The notes: generated by a model not told the origin, from the sequence alone. DNA of 64,000 bases from Parus major (GCF_001522545.3 NC_031769.1:4458896-4522895), one strand, 5' to 3'; shown: positions 44,814-59,267, numbered from the stretch's first letter. Numbers and translations: made by a program.

Positions 44814-47446
44814 CTGGCAGAAAGGGACAAATTGTTTACAGCCAGAGCAGGGCTGACCTGGAGAAGGCACAGAGTGTGCTGCCAGACACATCTCCTCATT
44901 GAACCTGCAGCAGAAAATCATAGTGCTGGGGTATTTTCATCACAACAGTAGGGCTTCAGGTTTTCCTGGGGCTGCATCTTCTCCAGGATGTGGAGGTGGA
45001 GAGCTTTTGTGCTGGGTGACACTGGATGGGTTACTGCCTGGTACTAGGGTTTTTATTTTAAAGAATATTGAATCCAGATACTTAAAAGATGTCTGTCTTT
45101 CAAAAACTGCTCTATGGGAGGAAAGGTCTTTCCTGCAAATCAGACCATTTTCTGATGTGTAAAGCTGTGTTCTGAACAGGATGTTCCCCAGACACTGGTT
45201 ACATGTTAAAGGGTTTTTTCAAGTGTTCTACTTTTAAAAAAGCAATAAAGGCCATTAGGAGAAAAAGAAACTAAAAGTGCTTGGCACTTTTGAAAATCAG
45301 AGTGCCTCTGTTTAGTTTTTCAAATATGGAACTTGACACAGATGGGCTCTGATTTCCAGAGCACCCATAGATCCTTGGGGGAGAGGTGGTGAGGGGCCCC
45401 AGGAGCAGCATCGTTGGGTTCTGAAATGGAGTGTGTCTCTTTCAGCCAACAAGTGACCTAAAGAGAAGATTCCTCTCTGCTGTCCCAGATCAAATCAAAT
45501 GTTCATCAGAAGAAAGAAATCTGGGGTAGTCAAGATGAGGTTGTGTCTGCCTCCTCCTCCAACACCAGATAAACTCGGGTAACCTCTGGCCTCATCCAGT
45601 CTTTGAGCCTGGGACATTCTCTGGTAGGACTGGACGTGGGAGGCAGGACAGAAAGTCCAGGTGTCTTTGAGCCCACCTTGTTGCCCTGGTGCTTCTCTGC
45701 ACTCTTACCTTGGGGAATTTTGGCTGCAGAGCCAAGGCCAAGGTAGCAGGAGGGCAGAGCAGGATATGGTGCCATGGAAAGACCCTTTTTTGGGACCAGC
45801 AGGTCACAGCTAGGCTCATTTCCATCAGCAGCACACAGCTGGCACTGCTCTGGCCTGGGACAGAGTCCAGTTTGGATGTGGCCACACTGCTCTGGGTTTC
45901 ACTGTATGGATGCCATATGTGCCATGTGTTCAGGACTATAGGCTGACTTTTTATTAGCCCAGAGGACTCTCTAACTCCTGGGCTGCACTTAAAAACATGC
46001 TTATGTCTCTTTAATGTGCATACAAAGGTCTTGCAAAACCTAAACCATTCTACTGAATAGCTGATCCTTTCTGAAGGAAGGTTGGACATCTGGGATTGAG
46101 AAATCAATGTGGTCAAGAGCTTTGTCAATAATTAGGCAAAAGCTGCCTGGGCAACCCTTCAGATGCGTCTTGTGCATGAGGTATTGGTATTTAAAACTCC
46201 AAAATTCTCCGTCAGCAGAGAAATGTGGTGATGTCTCTATATATTCCTAATGCTATCTGTAGGAAGGATCTCCCCAAAAGTCTTGTCCATTTTTCCCTGT
46301 AGAACTTGTCTGAACCCTCCTTCTTCCTCCTAAGCCTCCACAATTTCAAACCTTGACCTTCATAACAGACAAGAAGATGTTGAAGGATTTCATTAGGGGA
46401 ACCTGCACCTATTTGTTTTAGTAAGGACGAATTTCCTTTTGGGTCCTTTGAGGACCTACGTGCCCCATTTTAGTGACTTCTCCAGGAGCTGGCTCTGCAG
46501 TGTTCTCTTGTTGTTTCCACATTTGCAAGGCACCTTTTCCCACTGGGCTCCAGACTTGCAGGGGAAAACATCCCAGACCAGATACCACAGACCCATGGAG
46601 CAGCGTTACATAACGTGACCCATTTTGCAGTGTTTCCACCCGTGTCTGTTCATCCCCCTTTTCACAGCAGGGTGGAGGCATTTTGCTCCACAGCTCTTGG
46701 CAGTTCCGACCTCTGCATTCCCAAGGAAGCTCTGCCAGGCTCAGCTGAGCACAGATGTGAGAATGTACTGCAGATATTCCCCACTTCTTCTTCACCATAT
46801 AAGGGAACGTTGTCCTTCCTAATCCTGGTTAACAGGGATAGTATGAATAGCTTTCAGGATTAAAGATGAAATTGGGAGTCTTTCTCCTCTTCTGCTCACG
46901 GGCTTGTGGGCTGGAAAGGATTATTACCAGGCTGGTGAAAGGGGTTAGCTCCTCGCTGCTCAGTTCCTCAGACTTGTTCCTGCAGTCTGTTGGTTGGGCT
47001 GAATGGATCTGGAGATCCAGCCTGGATGGAGTCCTCCAAACCAGGTCAGGAGAATACTGAGACAACCTTCACACCAAACAGGGCACTCAGGTCTCCAGGG
47101 CTGGAGTCCACCTGGCCCTTCACAGTCACTTATGCAGAGCTTTCAAACACAGCTGCCAGGACACCCTCTTCTGAGCTTTGTATGCTGACAAAGTCCAGAC
47201 CAAATCTTGCCTGCAAGGGACGTGAGTTCAGTGCCTATAAACCATCCTCAGCAGCTGATCTCAGCTGGGGAAACCTCGTGGATGTAGGAAGAGTGTGGGG
47301 AAGGGATCCTGAGGTCCTACCTCTGCCCAAGGAATTTGTGCAAGAGGGATGAGCTGGGAGATAATTTTAACAGCATCTTGGAAGTGAGCAAGGTTCTGAC
47401 CTCAGAACATGCAGAGCTGTTGCCTTGATGAGAGAGGAACCAGAGG
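44814..47446. other. Intergenic, nothing recognised
   Basis: Open frames up to 178 codons (45592-46128, minus) do not resemble a known protein and have no clear splice borders. Confidence 0.45.
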
Positions 47447-47682
47447 TCTTGGGAGCTGTGTTAGGGCAGTGCTTTGAAAGGTCCTCCAAGGTGTTCCAGA
47501 GGGAGCAAAACTCTTTGGCACTGTGTTGGGATTTTTGTTTGAAATAACTTCCAAGGCGTTCCAAAGGGAGCAGAGCTCTTAGGAGCTGTGTTGGGATGAC
47601 TGGAACAGCCTCCAAGGTGTTCCAAAGGGAGCAGAGCTCTTAGGAGCTGTGCTGGGATGACTGAAACATCTTCCAGGGTGGC
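47447..47682. repeat. Tandem repeat, about 61-67 bp unit, 3.6 copies
   Basis: Units share GGAGCTGTGTTGGGATGACT, CCTCCAAGGTGTTCC and GGGAGCAGAGCTC. Units 3 and 4 start at 47579 and 47640, a 61-base period; earlier units are longer and more diverged. Confidence 0.85.
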
Positions 47683-48844
47683 TCACAGCACATGAGAGTC
47701 TCACCTGTGACTCGAGGGTGCTCCTGCTGCCAGACTTTCAGGAAGGTGAAGGTGCAGCCTGGGGCACCTGAACTCAAACCACCGTGACCCAGATTTACCT
47801 CTGAGGTTGGCCACGTGCCTGCTGTGTCCATGCTGCCTGGTGTGGCCAATATTTCCAGTTCCTGGCTGAAGCTGGGCCACCCTCCTCTGGTTGTATTTTG
47901 TGTCTGATTACTCTCCAGCCTTCTCTTCTTTGTCCTGTCAGTTCACCCCCACTGGGAGCTGAACCTCTTTCCAAATGCCTGGCTGGTCTCCCAGAAGCAG
48001 CACAACACCATTGTAATGTGTAATTAGGCTGGAATTCTCTTCCAACCCCCTTTTTTATTTAAATTACACCAATCCCTGAGTATGCAAGAGGTCATAAACC
48101 CAAGGAGAAGAGGGTCCTAACACCTTTTAGTATCCTAAAAAATGTAACCTTTTAGTATTTTACCTGAACTCAGGAAAAATATCATCAGTAATAAAGCCTA
48201 ACTCTGAAAGAGGACAAATCTTGGAAAGATGGAGTAGGGCAGTGCTCCTCTTGTGAATGAGATGCTGCAAAAGAAGTGTTGAGTGAGTTTACCAAGGCCA
48301 CCTGGCACAGGAAGATAAGAGGGATAAAAAACGTAGCACTTCCAAGGCCAGTCCTAATCCTTTGTCCCCTGGCCAACACCTAAATGACTCCAACATATGA
48401 TCAGGGCTGCATCTTTCATGGACACTTATTCAAAGCAGACTGTAGCCAGACATCAAAACAATGCAAAATGCAGAGCAGTAGTGCCAACCTGGATCTTGCC
48501 TGTAATGGCCAAAATCCAAGGAAAGCACTGAAGGATTTTCAGATGTTGGTTCAGACAAATCCCTGGACTATTTAAGTTGACCATCTTGGACAATCTCTTC
48601 CACCAGCTGGGAAGTGGCAGCTGCATCTGTAAGGCTGGTTACTGCTGTCACCCCTTCTGAAAACAGCAATTGTTTAATTTCATTAGGTGTTTTGACAGAT
48701 AGACAGATCCCATCAAAGAGCCCAGGACACTTTTTATGCCCCACAGGAACAATTACTCTCCCTCTTTGGTATCCAGTTTGCACAATGTAAATGCTCCACA
48801 CCAGTCTCTGCCATGACAGGGACTTCAAGCTGCATCTGTGATGG

Positions 48845-49085
48845 AAACACAGAATCATTGAATGGTTTGAGTTGGAAGGGACTTCAAAGATCATCTATTT
48901 CCAATCTCATTCTCTGGGCAGGGACACCTTCCACTCTGCCAGGTTACTCCAAGCCCCATCCAGCCTGGTCTTGGACACTTCCAGGGATGTGGCAGCCACA
49001 GCTTCTCTGGGTAACCTGCTCCAGTGCCTCCCCACCCTCACTGTAGATCTTCTCAGTGTAGCTCCATGTACTCCAGTTGACCCTG
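48845..49085 (-). mobile_element. CR1 LINE 3' fragment
   Basis: Reverse-complement CR1 3' end: AATCATTGAATGGTTTGAGT, TTGGAAGGGACTTCAAAGAT, CTTCTCTGGGTAACCTGCTC. Short and well matched to the common avian CR1 pattern. Confidence 0.9.
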
Positions 49086-52000
49086 ACTGATGTGACCCTG
49101 GAGACAGGGTCTTAAAAGGTAAGAGGTATTTCTAGGAATTTCCCACTAAGGGCATATAAAGGCATGGGAAATATACAGATGTAGGCCAAGATGCCTGGAA
49201 ATTGTCAGGTCCCCTTTATTCCCATTGCCTTGGGTTGGCCCTGTCCCCCACACTAAACCAAAACCAGCCTCCCTCAGAAATGTGCTGGTTGGTTTAAACA
49301 TCATCAGAACAGCTCTCCAGCTGTCTGACATGGTTAGACTCCATCATGTTCCTTGTCAGTGTTGATCTAATCTATATTAGCAGCAAGGCAAGTTACTGTG
49401 AAGATAAAGCCAAAGTGCTAAAGGGTAACAGCCACATGAGATTTTTTTTTCTTGTGTAGCAGTTTCTGCAGCAGTGACAGATTTTGGATTACAGGTCCAA
49501 TTCAATGTCTGGCAGAAGGATGTAATTCTTGAGCATCACCTGCTAGGAAGCACAGCTGAGATCCTCCTGAGTGCCTGAGCTGACCCCTGTTTTAGATGTT
49601 CATACACCCTCAGCAAGGTGTTCACCAAGGAGGTGGTTCTCACACCAGTGGGGACTATTTGAGGACTTGGTCCCAGCTAACAATTTAACCTTGGTGTCCT
49701 CTCTGCCAAGGATGTGAGTCTCTAGTGCTCCCTGTTTTAGGGTCATGCACAAGAAAGCCCAGATCTTCATCCTGATGAAGTCTGTCATCTCTATCAACCC
49801 TGAGAAAGTCCCAGTGCTTAGGAAATGTCACCCTTCCCCTCACTTACACCATGTGCTGTCACTGTAGATTGGTACCAAAGCCAGGGAAGGGCACAGTGAG
49901 AGTGGAAGGATAAGGGAGGGAAGTACAAGGTCGGTTCAGTCCTCCAAAAAGTTTCTCATCATCCAAAAAAGGAAGAAATAAGAGAGTTTAGGAGGCTTGG
50001 TAACTTTTTGTAGCTCCCAGATGCTGCTTAGCAGCTCATGGCACTCAGTGACTTCCAGGCTCTTCAGAATTCCCTCACCTGGGGGTCTGGACATCCCACA
50101 ACACAGCCTGGATCTCTGCTCCAGTTAATAGAACCTAAAACAGGACCTGAGACATCTTAGTCTGTGGGTTTCTACAAGCATCTCTGGATTTTATTTTATT
50201 TTTTGCTTTCTTTGAGAAGACTCTCACTGAAATTAGAGGGATTGCCTTGAAGTGCTGTTTGTGATAGACTTTTCCTGAGTGCAGGTTGTATCTGGACTCT
50301 AGCATGTTGTAGTGACTGGCATCTGACTGGATGCCAGACACTCATCAGAGCTTCTCTCTCACTCTCCTTCTCAGCTGCACAAGCTTCTGTGGCTGGGCAA
50401 GGCAGAAAGGAGATATGGATGGAAAGGCCTCTGTTGTAATGCACATTTTTTGTCCCTTGGTGTAAACCAGACTGGTTTTCCAGAGTGCTTGAGTTATGCA
50501 TCACCCACAGCCAGTCACAAAATTACACTGGACCTTTCCCAAGAATAAATGAGGTTTAAACATACTTCTATTTTAGTGAGAAGGGAATGTTTTTGCCTAT
50601 ATACCTGTTCCATCAAGCATATCTGCTGAGCACCGAAGTCTTGAGCTGTAAAATGGGCCTCACTTCTCAGAAATCTTCTTTCCTAGCGTATGAGACAATT
50701 CTGTGTTGGATCTGATAATAGCAATGGGGGCATATTGGTGTCATGAATAGATCAGGGCCATGATATTGTTCTTTAGGTGAGAGCTGGCTCTTAGTGGGAC
50801 CTCTGTGTCCAGGCAGATATCCCCACATGGAAGATTAAAAGTAAGGACATTGAGGCACATGAAGCTAGCAGAGAAAAAAAAGTGAAGGTAGAAGACAGAC
50901 AAAGTAAACCCCACCCAATATATGCTCCAGCTGGGTGAATTTAGGCACCTGTACTTTATTTTGAGATGCTGTAAGTGGTTTTGAAGTTGAAATGCAATTC
51001 TTTAGCCCTGGGATGTCTATGACAACCTCACTTCTTTACATCCCAAATAATTCTTAGGGCTCTTGCCCAGCAGGCAGAGTATCAGAATATCTCAGAGAGT
51101 ACCACATCTATTGAAATTCCTGGTATCTCCAGGAAAGCAAAGAGAAATGGAAAGCCCTGTTCTGATTATTTTTTTCCAAGCCATATCTGGGACTATTTTC
51201 TCTCTTACAGTTCCTGCTATAACATTTATAATCATGTCATAAATGGGGATAAGGATTTATTGCAGGGTGGCTGTACACCCTGATTTGGCTGGAGATTGTT
51301 CCATGAGACCAAGGACATTCCCACCATCCTGAAAATAACCCTTGGGGTTCTTGGTATTAATCAGGACATGAACTTTCTCCTGTATCTCTTGAACTCACCC
51401 CTGGGAACTTTCCCAGCACAGCAGAGCTCGTCTGTGGTGCTGGCTCCAGTTCTAGGTACATAATCGGATAAAGTGTGAGCCCCATGTCCAGGCACCTGGT
51501 GTGGGTGTCATGGTCCATGTATCTCCACTATTTAACACTTTTTCCAATCTGTTATAAACCAATCTAAAGAGATCAAACCATATTGAGGTGCCCATTTTGA
51601 TTGTCACTGCTTGTTGGCTCTGCTCTGGAGAAACCACCCTTGATAGATGAGGCAATTACCTATTTCTTTTTTATCTACATGGACCATGAAGTGGAGCAGA
51701 GAAAAGTACTCCAGATAGGAGCAATACTAATGATTCTGTGTTTGATGGCTTAATGGCAAAGTCAGCTGTCCCTGGCTGGGGGTGACTGGGAGAGAAAATC
51801 CACATGTGCTGCTCCTGCTGGGGGGTGTAGGGGGACATCCCAGGGGTGTGTACATCCTCACATGTACCTGCTCGAGTCACAGATGTCCTAAAGCCCTGTC
51901 AGCCCCAACAGAGCTCAGTCTGCTCACAGCCACAGAGAATCCATCACCTTGCATGGGGAATTCTGCTGCCATTCATCAAGCAGTATCTCAGCTGTGACTA

Positions 52001-55000
52001 CTTGTCAGAGAAATTTTACTGAGGATGCTTTATCCCCTTACAACCTCCCCTGGACACCTTGATTTACAGCTTCCAGCTCTCAGCCCAGATGGAGCAGGTG
52101 ATGCAGCCTGAGCAAGCTGGGGAAATGCTGCTGTCACCCGCTCATGGGAAGGCAGCAAGAACCGTCTGCTTTCCTTTGTCCCTGGGACCATGGTGGCTCA
52201 GAAGTGCTGGACTGTAGCAGGAGGAAAGAGGATTAGTGCTGGGGACCAGCTCTCTGCCTGCGCCTCATCCAGCAGGCACCTCCTGCACATCCATGTCCTG
52301 TACATGGCGTTACAGCAATTTTCCCCTGTGGGCTCTGGAAAAAGGCCCTGCTCCCTTTGCTGACCCCTGTTCACTGTCTTGTTCTTGCTTTGCCCTTTGG
52401 CAGAGGGTGAGTGACTCTGGCTCTGACTCCTCCTCCTGCTTGTGGAGGCTCAAGGGCAGAGATGTTCCATCTCTGGAGAGGTTTCCCCTGGGAGGCAGAG
52501 GCTGTGTGGATGTGGGCTCTGGCATGCCCGCACATCCATGTGCCAGAGCAATGGGCTGGGAGTGCAGCCCCACCAGAGAACCTCTCTGTGGCTTTGGATA
52601 TCTGCAAACCTCATCCATCTCTGTCCCCTCTGGCTCTGGCACAGTTATCCCACACGTGCCTGTCACATTTCCTGGTGTATGTTGGACATGCAGGGGCTGG
52701 AGCAGGCTGTGGGGATGTGGCTGGCCAGGGCAGGGAGGGAGGAGAACACCACCTGTATTCACTGCTGTCTGGGGCAGGTAGGAAGGAGATGATTGCCAGC
52801 TAAAAGGGCAGTAAATATTAATTGCTTGTCCTCCAGCGTGAGTAGCACAGTGTTTGCAATTCTCCAAAACCACAAGGCAGATTCCCTGCTCCCACTGGAG
52901 GCACAGGTCAAGCCCTTGTCAGCACCTCTGGGCACAGCTGGCTCTGTGAGTACTCCTGTATGGCTTGTGGTGAGCCAAAAGCCCCACAGAGAGGCAGGAT
53001 AGGTTAATTCAGCCCCAGGACAGGTATTGGCCACTGTGCTGGCTGTCTTTGCACAGACCTGCTCAGCCCACAGCACAGGCTGCACTGGCTGAGAGCTGTC
53101 TGTGAGACACTGTGACCCTCTGCCTGCAGAATCTGGGCTCTGCTGCACTCCTATCACCCCTGAAGAACTCCTGAGAGAGGGGCTAATTCAGAGGGCAGCT
53201 GGGGAGGAACTAACATAAATGATCAGATTGTATTGATAATCAGTACAAACCACATCAGGTATGCAGGATATGGAGAGCAGGGCATTGATCATTATGAAAA
53301 GTCCCCATTCCTTTATTTCCTTACCCAGGTGCAGGGTGTGAGGAAGGTTTTCTTGGCGTGTGTTTGGGCCATCTCATTATTCAGGAATGACAGAGCAAGG
53401 CAAAGGGAGTGAGTTATGTTGGCTTTTGCAGACAAGTGGCAATAAAATAAGTTTATGGTACCGCCTCCTGTACCATCACATATTTATGTCCCATATTTAT
53501 CTTGCTTTTTTAGCAGCTTGTGCTTGCTTGTCTTCCAAGGCCATCCCACCTCTGTTTCCTGAGACCAGCAAAGGGATGAATTCTGATATTGCATCTTGTG
53601 TTGGGCAGCACTGGAGCTCCCTGGAGACATCCAGGCAAAAATTCTTCTGGCATCAGTAAGGGACAAGTGAGCTTTATGCTGCCTTCCTATAGATTCAAGC
53701 CAAGCGGCTCTGCAGGCCCTTTCTGGGGCTGAGCCCAAGCTCTCTCAGCAGTTTAGGACAGGACCTGCTCAGCAGCCTGCTGAGATCTTGAACCATAACT
53801 TAGTGCAGCCCATGAGTACCTGCTCTGGAAGGAAGGGATGGCTGAATGTTTGAGTATCATCATGTCCCCATGACCAGGGACAGTTTGGTTCCTTGAAGTC
53901 TGGCAGTACCAGAATTTCTGCTTCTCGTGGAAGGTCCAACATCCATGTGTCAAATCCTGTCAGAAGGAAAAGCACTGAGGGGAGAGGACACAATTCTGTC
54001 ATCTTTAAAGCCAACAATGAGATTTTGGCTGTGTCCCCAGCCCGAGGGGTCAAATGCATGGCTTTTATTACAGATCCCAGCTCTGTTTCCCCCCCATTTC
54101 TCTGCTCCCTGGCTGGCCCACCATGTGCAGCCACAACACAAAGACATGAAAGCACAGCCCTTTGTGCCATCTGACAGCAGCACACAGCCCCCCATCTGTC
54201 CCTGGGGTCCCTCTGCAGCGTGACCCTCCCATTGTGCTCCAGCCCTGTCTGCAGGGCAGCGATTTGGCTTTGCACATATGAATTACCTGTGGAAGGACAG
54301 ACATCTGTAAGATGCACAGTAAAGGACACTAAATTATGAAAAACAGGGCTTTTGATTTCACTTCATGTGGGTGTAGCAGCGACTCCTCTCCAAGTTGTCT
54401 CTGCTTCCCTTTTCTGAGTTATTGACATATATTCCCTTTTGCTGCCAGCTTTGACAGCTGCTGCTAGCTCAGCCAGCACTCATCTCTCAACCCTGAATAA
54501 TCAAGTGACTGGGACAGCTAACAGAAGGACAGTCTCCCTCTAGGACATGATGGTCCTGACGTACAAATGCGTTCACACACAATGAGTTTGAAAAGGAGAG
54601 AACCAGGTGGGCAAAATGTGTACCCTGGTACACCCTGATTTTAAACACATGATAACAAAATTTCTGCTGCAGTATTGATCCTCATGACTGCCTGTTTCAG
54701 CCTTGCATGCTCTGTGTGGTTCTGCTCTGTCCAATTCATCTGCATCCCCTCCCCAGCCCTCTGCCCACTGGAGCAGGGCAGAAGCTGCAGGAGAGCCAGG
54801 ATTATCCTTTCCATGCCCTACATAGTGGTGCTGAGGTGGTAAGACAAACAAAATAGTGGAGTCCCAGTTCCTCAGTGTTCTATCATGAGGGAAATCCCAT
54901 CCTGCCTGCAAGGATAAACCTCTGGAGAGCAGGGATTCAGTAGCATTTTAGTAGAGACTGCCTCACTCTGTCACACCAACCCATCCTTACTCCTAGATCC

Positions 55001-58000
55001 TGCTAATTTTTACAAAGAATGCTGAGTGATATCTGGCTAATTGGAGATATTGTGGTATTTCCTTGGTGCTGTTACTGTGGAAAACTCAAGGAGTGCCACC
55101 AGATGCTTCTTACAACCTTGTCCCTCCCTCGATGCTGTCTCATACTTGGCACTCCTGAACAGCCAGCTCCAGAAATTCTGCCCTGAAGGACGTCATGGAT
55201 GTGGCCAGCAGGATTTGCCTACACACAGCAAGTGTTTATGTTCCTGCAGGAGCCAAGATATTCCCTTTCCCACCGAGCCCCCGGAGCATGGGCCGAGGAG
55301 GCCGCATCTACCTGGAGCTCTGGAAATTTTTAACATAAAAAAAATGATTTGATTGATTTTGGTGAGGGAGAAAGAAACACAAAAGGCCTTAAGATTTCAC
55401 TGATTTCTCCTGGGACTCTTTTCTGTACACAAAGTGTTTCCTGCTCTGTTCTTGGAAGCATTACCCTTGGCTGGGCCTGGCCTTTAAAACATTACCAGCT
55501 GTATGCAAAATAGAGTGCAAAGTGCCAAAAAGCCCCGCGGGCTATTTACATTTGGCTGGAGCTTGCTGTGTTGGCCGAGCTACAGAGATACTTTGTTCAT
55601 CGGCCTCGCGAGGAAAAGCAGCTACTTCAAGCTGTTTGGTCCTGTTTATACACAGAGTAACCATGGAAGTCCCCCGGCCCCACAGCTTTGCATACTCACA
55701 TATCCACCGTGTATTTTTCTGGGACCTGATTTGTGTCCCCTCTCACTTGGCCAGGATCTGGTAGGAAGTTCTGGGATGAGGTGGATGTGGGATGCAAACT
55801 GATTTATGGATGTGGTGGAGGATTTCCTGGGTGCTGTGTGGATCCTCTTGTGATGAGCAGGTGGGGCAATGGGATACCTGCTCTGTTAGCAAGAACATTT
55901 TTCTAGGGTGAAACTGGGGAAAAGTGGCGCTATCAAAAGAATCTCATCACAAACTCTTGCAGCTGTATGGAAAGAATAACTTATAATTGTATTGGGTTTT
56001 ATGTTTACAATAAAGAGATACACATTATCTGAAGTGTGATAATCAGCTGAGGGCAACCTGAATTACAATACATAAAGCCAAAGGAGCTCTACATTAATTT
56101 CTTCAAGATAGATTGCTGTGCCTTTGTATCAGTGCATCTTAAATTTATTTTAAAAAATATAATTTTTTTAAAAATTAAAAAAATAAATATTATATTGTGG
56201 GCTCTCTTATTATGTTCTCATTCATTATATTCTCATTATATTCTAAAAGCTCAATCTAGATGAAACATCTCTCTCATAAAAGTCAGAAGTATGAAGCAAG
56301 TGGCAAATCCTGCAACAATGGCCATAAGAATAGCTAGGGGTTTTTTTTAGGCGACTTTAGGGAAAAGATAGCAACCATTGCAATATTTCTGCTTAAGATC
56401 ATTCGAGTTTTCTTGAATCCTTGGGATACCACCTCAGCTAATAAGGATGTGGATTTCTTGACTTTTCTTTCTGCTATTATTTGTTACTTTAGCCATTTTA
56501 TTAAAAAGACTTCTCACAGCTGAACACTTGTCATTAATCACCTCTTGCCAACACGTTGCAGGCAGACTGACTAATGGCATAGCTGGATATGATCCAGGAC
56601 ATCCACTCCTGGCTGGCTCTAGGTACCCAGGTTAGGGAATTTTACATCTCTGCCCTGGCTGGGGAAGACTAAAATGTTGCTTCCTTGGTCTCATACCAAG
56701 GCCCAGGAGTATCTTGTGTGCTTGATGGAGTGGTTTGAATATGTCCTTCTGTTCTGCAAGGAACTGAGCTCTCAGCAGGCATTCAGGAGGAGTGGGGGCA
56801 CATGAACCTCACAAGCTAATGGTAAAAATTCCACTCCTCCCTGTGTCTGAGATCTGATCTCAGAGCTGAGTGAGGCCAGTGGGGACTTTTCCCACTCGTT
56901 TTTGCAGGGCAAGGGAGTTATAAATGTGTGGAAGGCGACCAAGGCTGAGCACTGCAGGCTGGCCAAAGTTTCCAAACCCCGCTGGCTGAAGTGGAGCCTG
57001 GACAACAACACAGCTACACCTGTGAAATGAAGGTTCTCCTTCTGCTTTGGCTTTCAGACATCCTCACTCAGGAGCAGAAATGCTTGGGAAGAAAACCAGC
57101 AATGTGCCTGTTGTCTGTGTACTTGCTCTCTACCAAAGAGGGAGTCAGCCAAGCCTGGAGTTCATTCTGTCTTGGCCAATAGTTAATAATAACTCTGCAA
57201 TAGCTTATTCTTGGGACTTTTTTTTTTATTTATTTTTTTTATTTATTTTTTTTTTTTCAAATTAAGGGTGGATGAATGGCCTGGATAAAATTAGAAATCT
57301 CTCCTGAAAGGCTGAGCTGAGTTTACAGAGTTATAGCTCCACAGATATCCCATTGCAGCTGGGGAATCCAGCTGCTCTCTGAAGGGTGAATAGCTGATAA
57401 CAAAGTGCAAATGTGTGCTCTGGGTCAGAGGGTCTCCCCCTGTGTGGTGCTGGCTTCCCATCACAGCAGCTCTGAGGAGGTGGATGCTGTGATTCCGGAT
57501 TTCACCTTCCTTTACTGCCAGGACAGGCAGTAGCTGTAGCAGGGCAGTGCCCTGTGAGGTGTTAAGAGCTGGGGGCTGGTGGGTTTGGATGTTGGATGTG
57601 CATTGGGTGGGCTGGATCACAGGAGAGGAAAGGAACTCTGGCTTGGGAAGGAATTTGAGTTCCTTTGAACGTAATGCCCAGACACCTGCTGGATAGGGAA
57701 CTTTCTACATGTGAATAACCAGGCAGAAAATTGGGAGGCTGTCCCTCATCCCATCTGCTAAGTACCGTGACTCCTCCCAGGTCCTTCTGTGTGATTTTGA
57801 TCCACTCTGGCCATTAATCCTTGAGGCTGCATGTTTTGAGTGACCCTGGCCCTGACAGTCTTTATAAAAAACTGTTTTTTTCATAACTGTAAGACCCAGA
57901 GCTCTCAAAAGTCTCACCCATGAGAGAGGTTACCAGCAAAAGACTCTTTGTGGCAAACCCCACCTTTATTTATGTCTTTTTTGAGTGAGGGGTGTTAAGT

Positions 58001-58712
58001 GACAGCTGGATACGACTGAGCTGCTGTAACAGACCAGGTGTCCCCTTCAGCCAGGTGCTCCCACATCATTCTCACCACTGAGGCTGAACATGTGAGCTCA
58101 AACCAGCCTGACTCAAGGTAGACAACAGCTGGAAGTTCCTGCTTAAACCATTGTAATTCCCATCTGATGGTGCCACCACTGCTCTGGTGAACATGGGCTC
58201 TGAGCCCGTGATTTACATGAATTATTTGGACTTTGCTGGTGTCTAAAATGACCCACTGAGGTCAGTGGAGATGATGTACACCAGCTCAGTATCAACACTT
58301 CCTGCATAGTATTAACATTTATATCCTCTTTGGAGAGGATGGAGAAAGGACAGGTTACCTTCAGAATGAGGTATTAATAAAAAATTCCCCAAGTTCTAAC
58401 AAACAAAACAATAAATGTTTGATACCTGGAAGGTCTGTTGGTTTCAAAAGTCATTTTGAACCCTTATATAACAGTCCAATTAGCTGATACTATAAACTTG
58501 TTATGTACCTGCTGGAACACAACAGCTCCTTTGAAGCAATTCAGATCTATTTTGTAATTATAGAATTAGGCCACATGCCATACTTGGGAGACTCTGCAAA
58601 GGGGGAAACTTTCCATTTCAAAGTGACTGAGAGCTTCAGTGGCTACAGGCATTGTTTTTTTTTTTTTTTTCCAGCTGGCCATCAATTAAAAAATATAGAA
58701 CTCTTCAATATA
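49086..58712. other. Large gene-poor stretch
   Basis: About 9.6 kb without a recognised gene. At 52.2-52.9 kb several frames on both strands are open together, which fits high GC rather than coding. An A/T-rich low-complexity tract lies at about 56140-56200, and the T-rich tract at 57.2 kb is listed separately. No CR1 copy seen. Confidence 0.45.
57220..57260. repeat. T-rich tract with TTTA units
   Basis: Long T runs interrupted by ATTTATT. Probably a degenerate poly-A tail of an old insertion or a simple repeat; no source element identified. Confidence 0.8.
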
Positions 58713-58847
58713 TCACTCTTTGGCTGAGTTAAGCACCACAGGAATCTCCAAGGGGGTCTGCAATGTACTGACAATAAAGAAATTTCCTGGGACAGTGCAG
58801 AACTTGCTCTGCACACCATCAAATGTGATGGGATCCAGCACCTCCAG
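58713..58847 (-). CDS. Terminal coding exon of an unidentified gene
   Basis: A 135-base segment of 44 codons and a TGA stop, following an excellent acceptor (CTTTCCTTCCATTGCAG). It enters in phase 0. The product, with FDGVQSKFCTVPGNFFIVST and then LQTPLEIPVVLN, alternates hydrophobic residues like a beta-rich domain end. I do not recognise the protein. No clear AATAAA follows within the first 100 bases. The two preceding candidate exons fit it in phase, which supports a real gene ending here and transcribed on the minus strand from beyond 59.5 kb. Confidence 0.52.
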   Translation of the reverse strand: MEVLDPITFDGVQSKFCTVPGNFFIVSTLQTPLEIPVVLNSAKE

Positions 58848-59267
58848 CTGCAATGGAAGGAAAGCAGAAAAAAAGCTGGTTAAGAATGTCTTAAATAATC
58901 CAATTACATCGGTTTCAGGCTTTTTTTGCAGGCACTCCAGAATTATCACAGCTGGATTTTCCTCCTTCCTCACACTTTTATGTGTCTGCCTCTTTAGGAG
59001 GATGGAATGGTCCTGCCTAGGATGTGACACTGGTTATGACATCTCAGCACTTGGGGTGTCTGGTGGCAGCTCAGTGCTTTCAATGTGCAGGATCATGAAG
59101 AGGAATTGCTGGGATGCAAAGCGAGTTTGGTGGGCCCCAGCTGTGGTGGAACACAAGAAGGGAATGAGCTGGTTCTTGGTTTTGGTGGGGAATTTAGAAA
59201 GGCCTCCAAAATGGGACAAGGACCTCCAGAGCTCAGAGCCTGAGGTGGGATATGCAGGCATTGTCAC

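Noticed and set aside
45592..46128. Minus-strand open frame of 178 codons
   Set aside because: No recognisable domain, no splice borders, and a length that can occur by chance in 64 kb.
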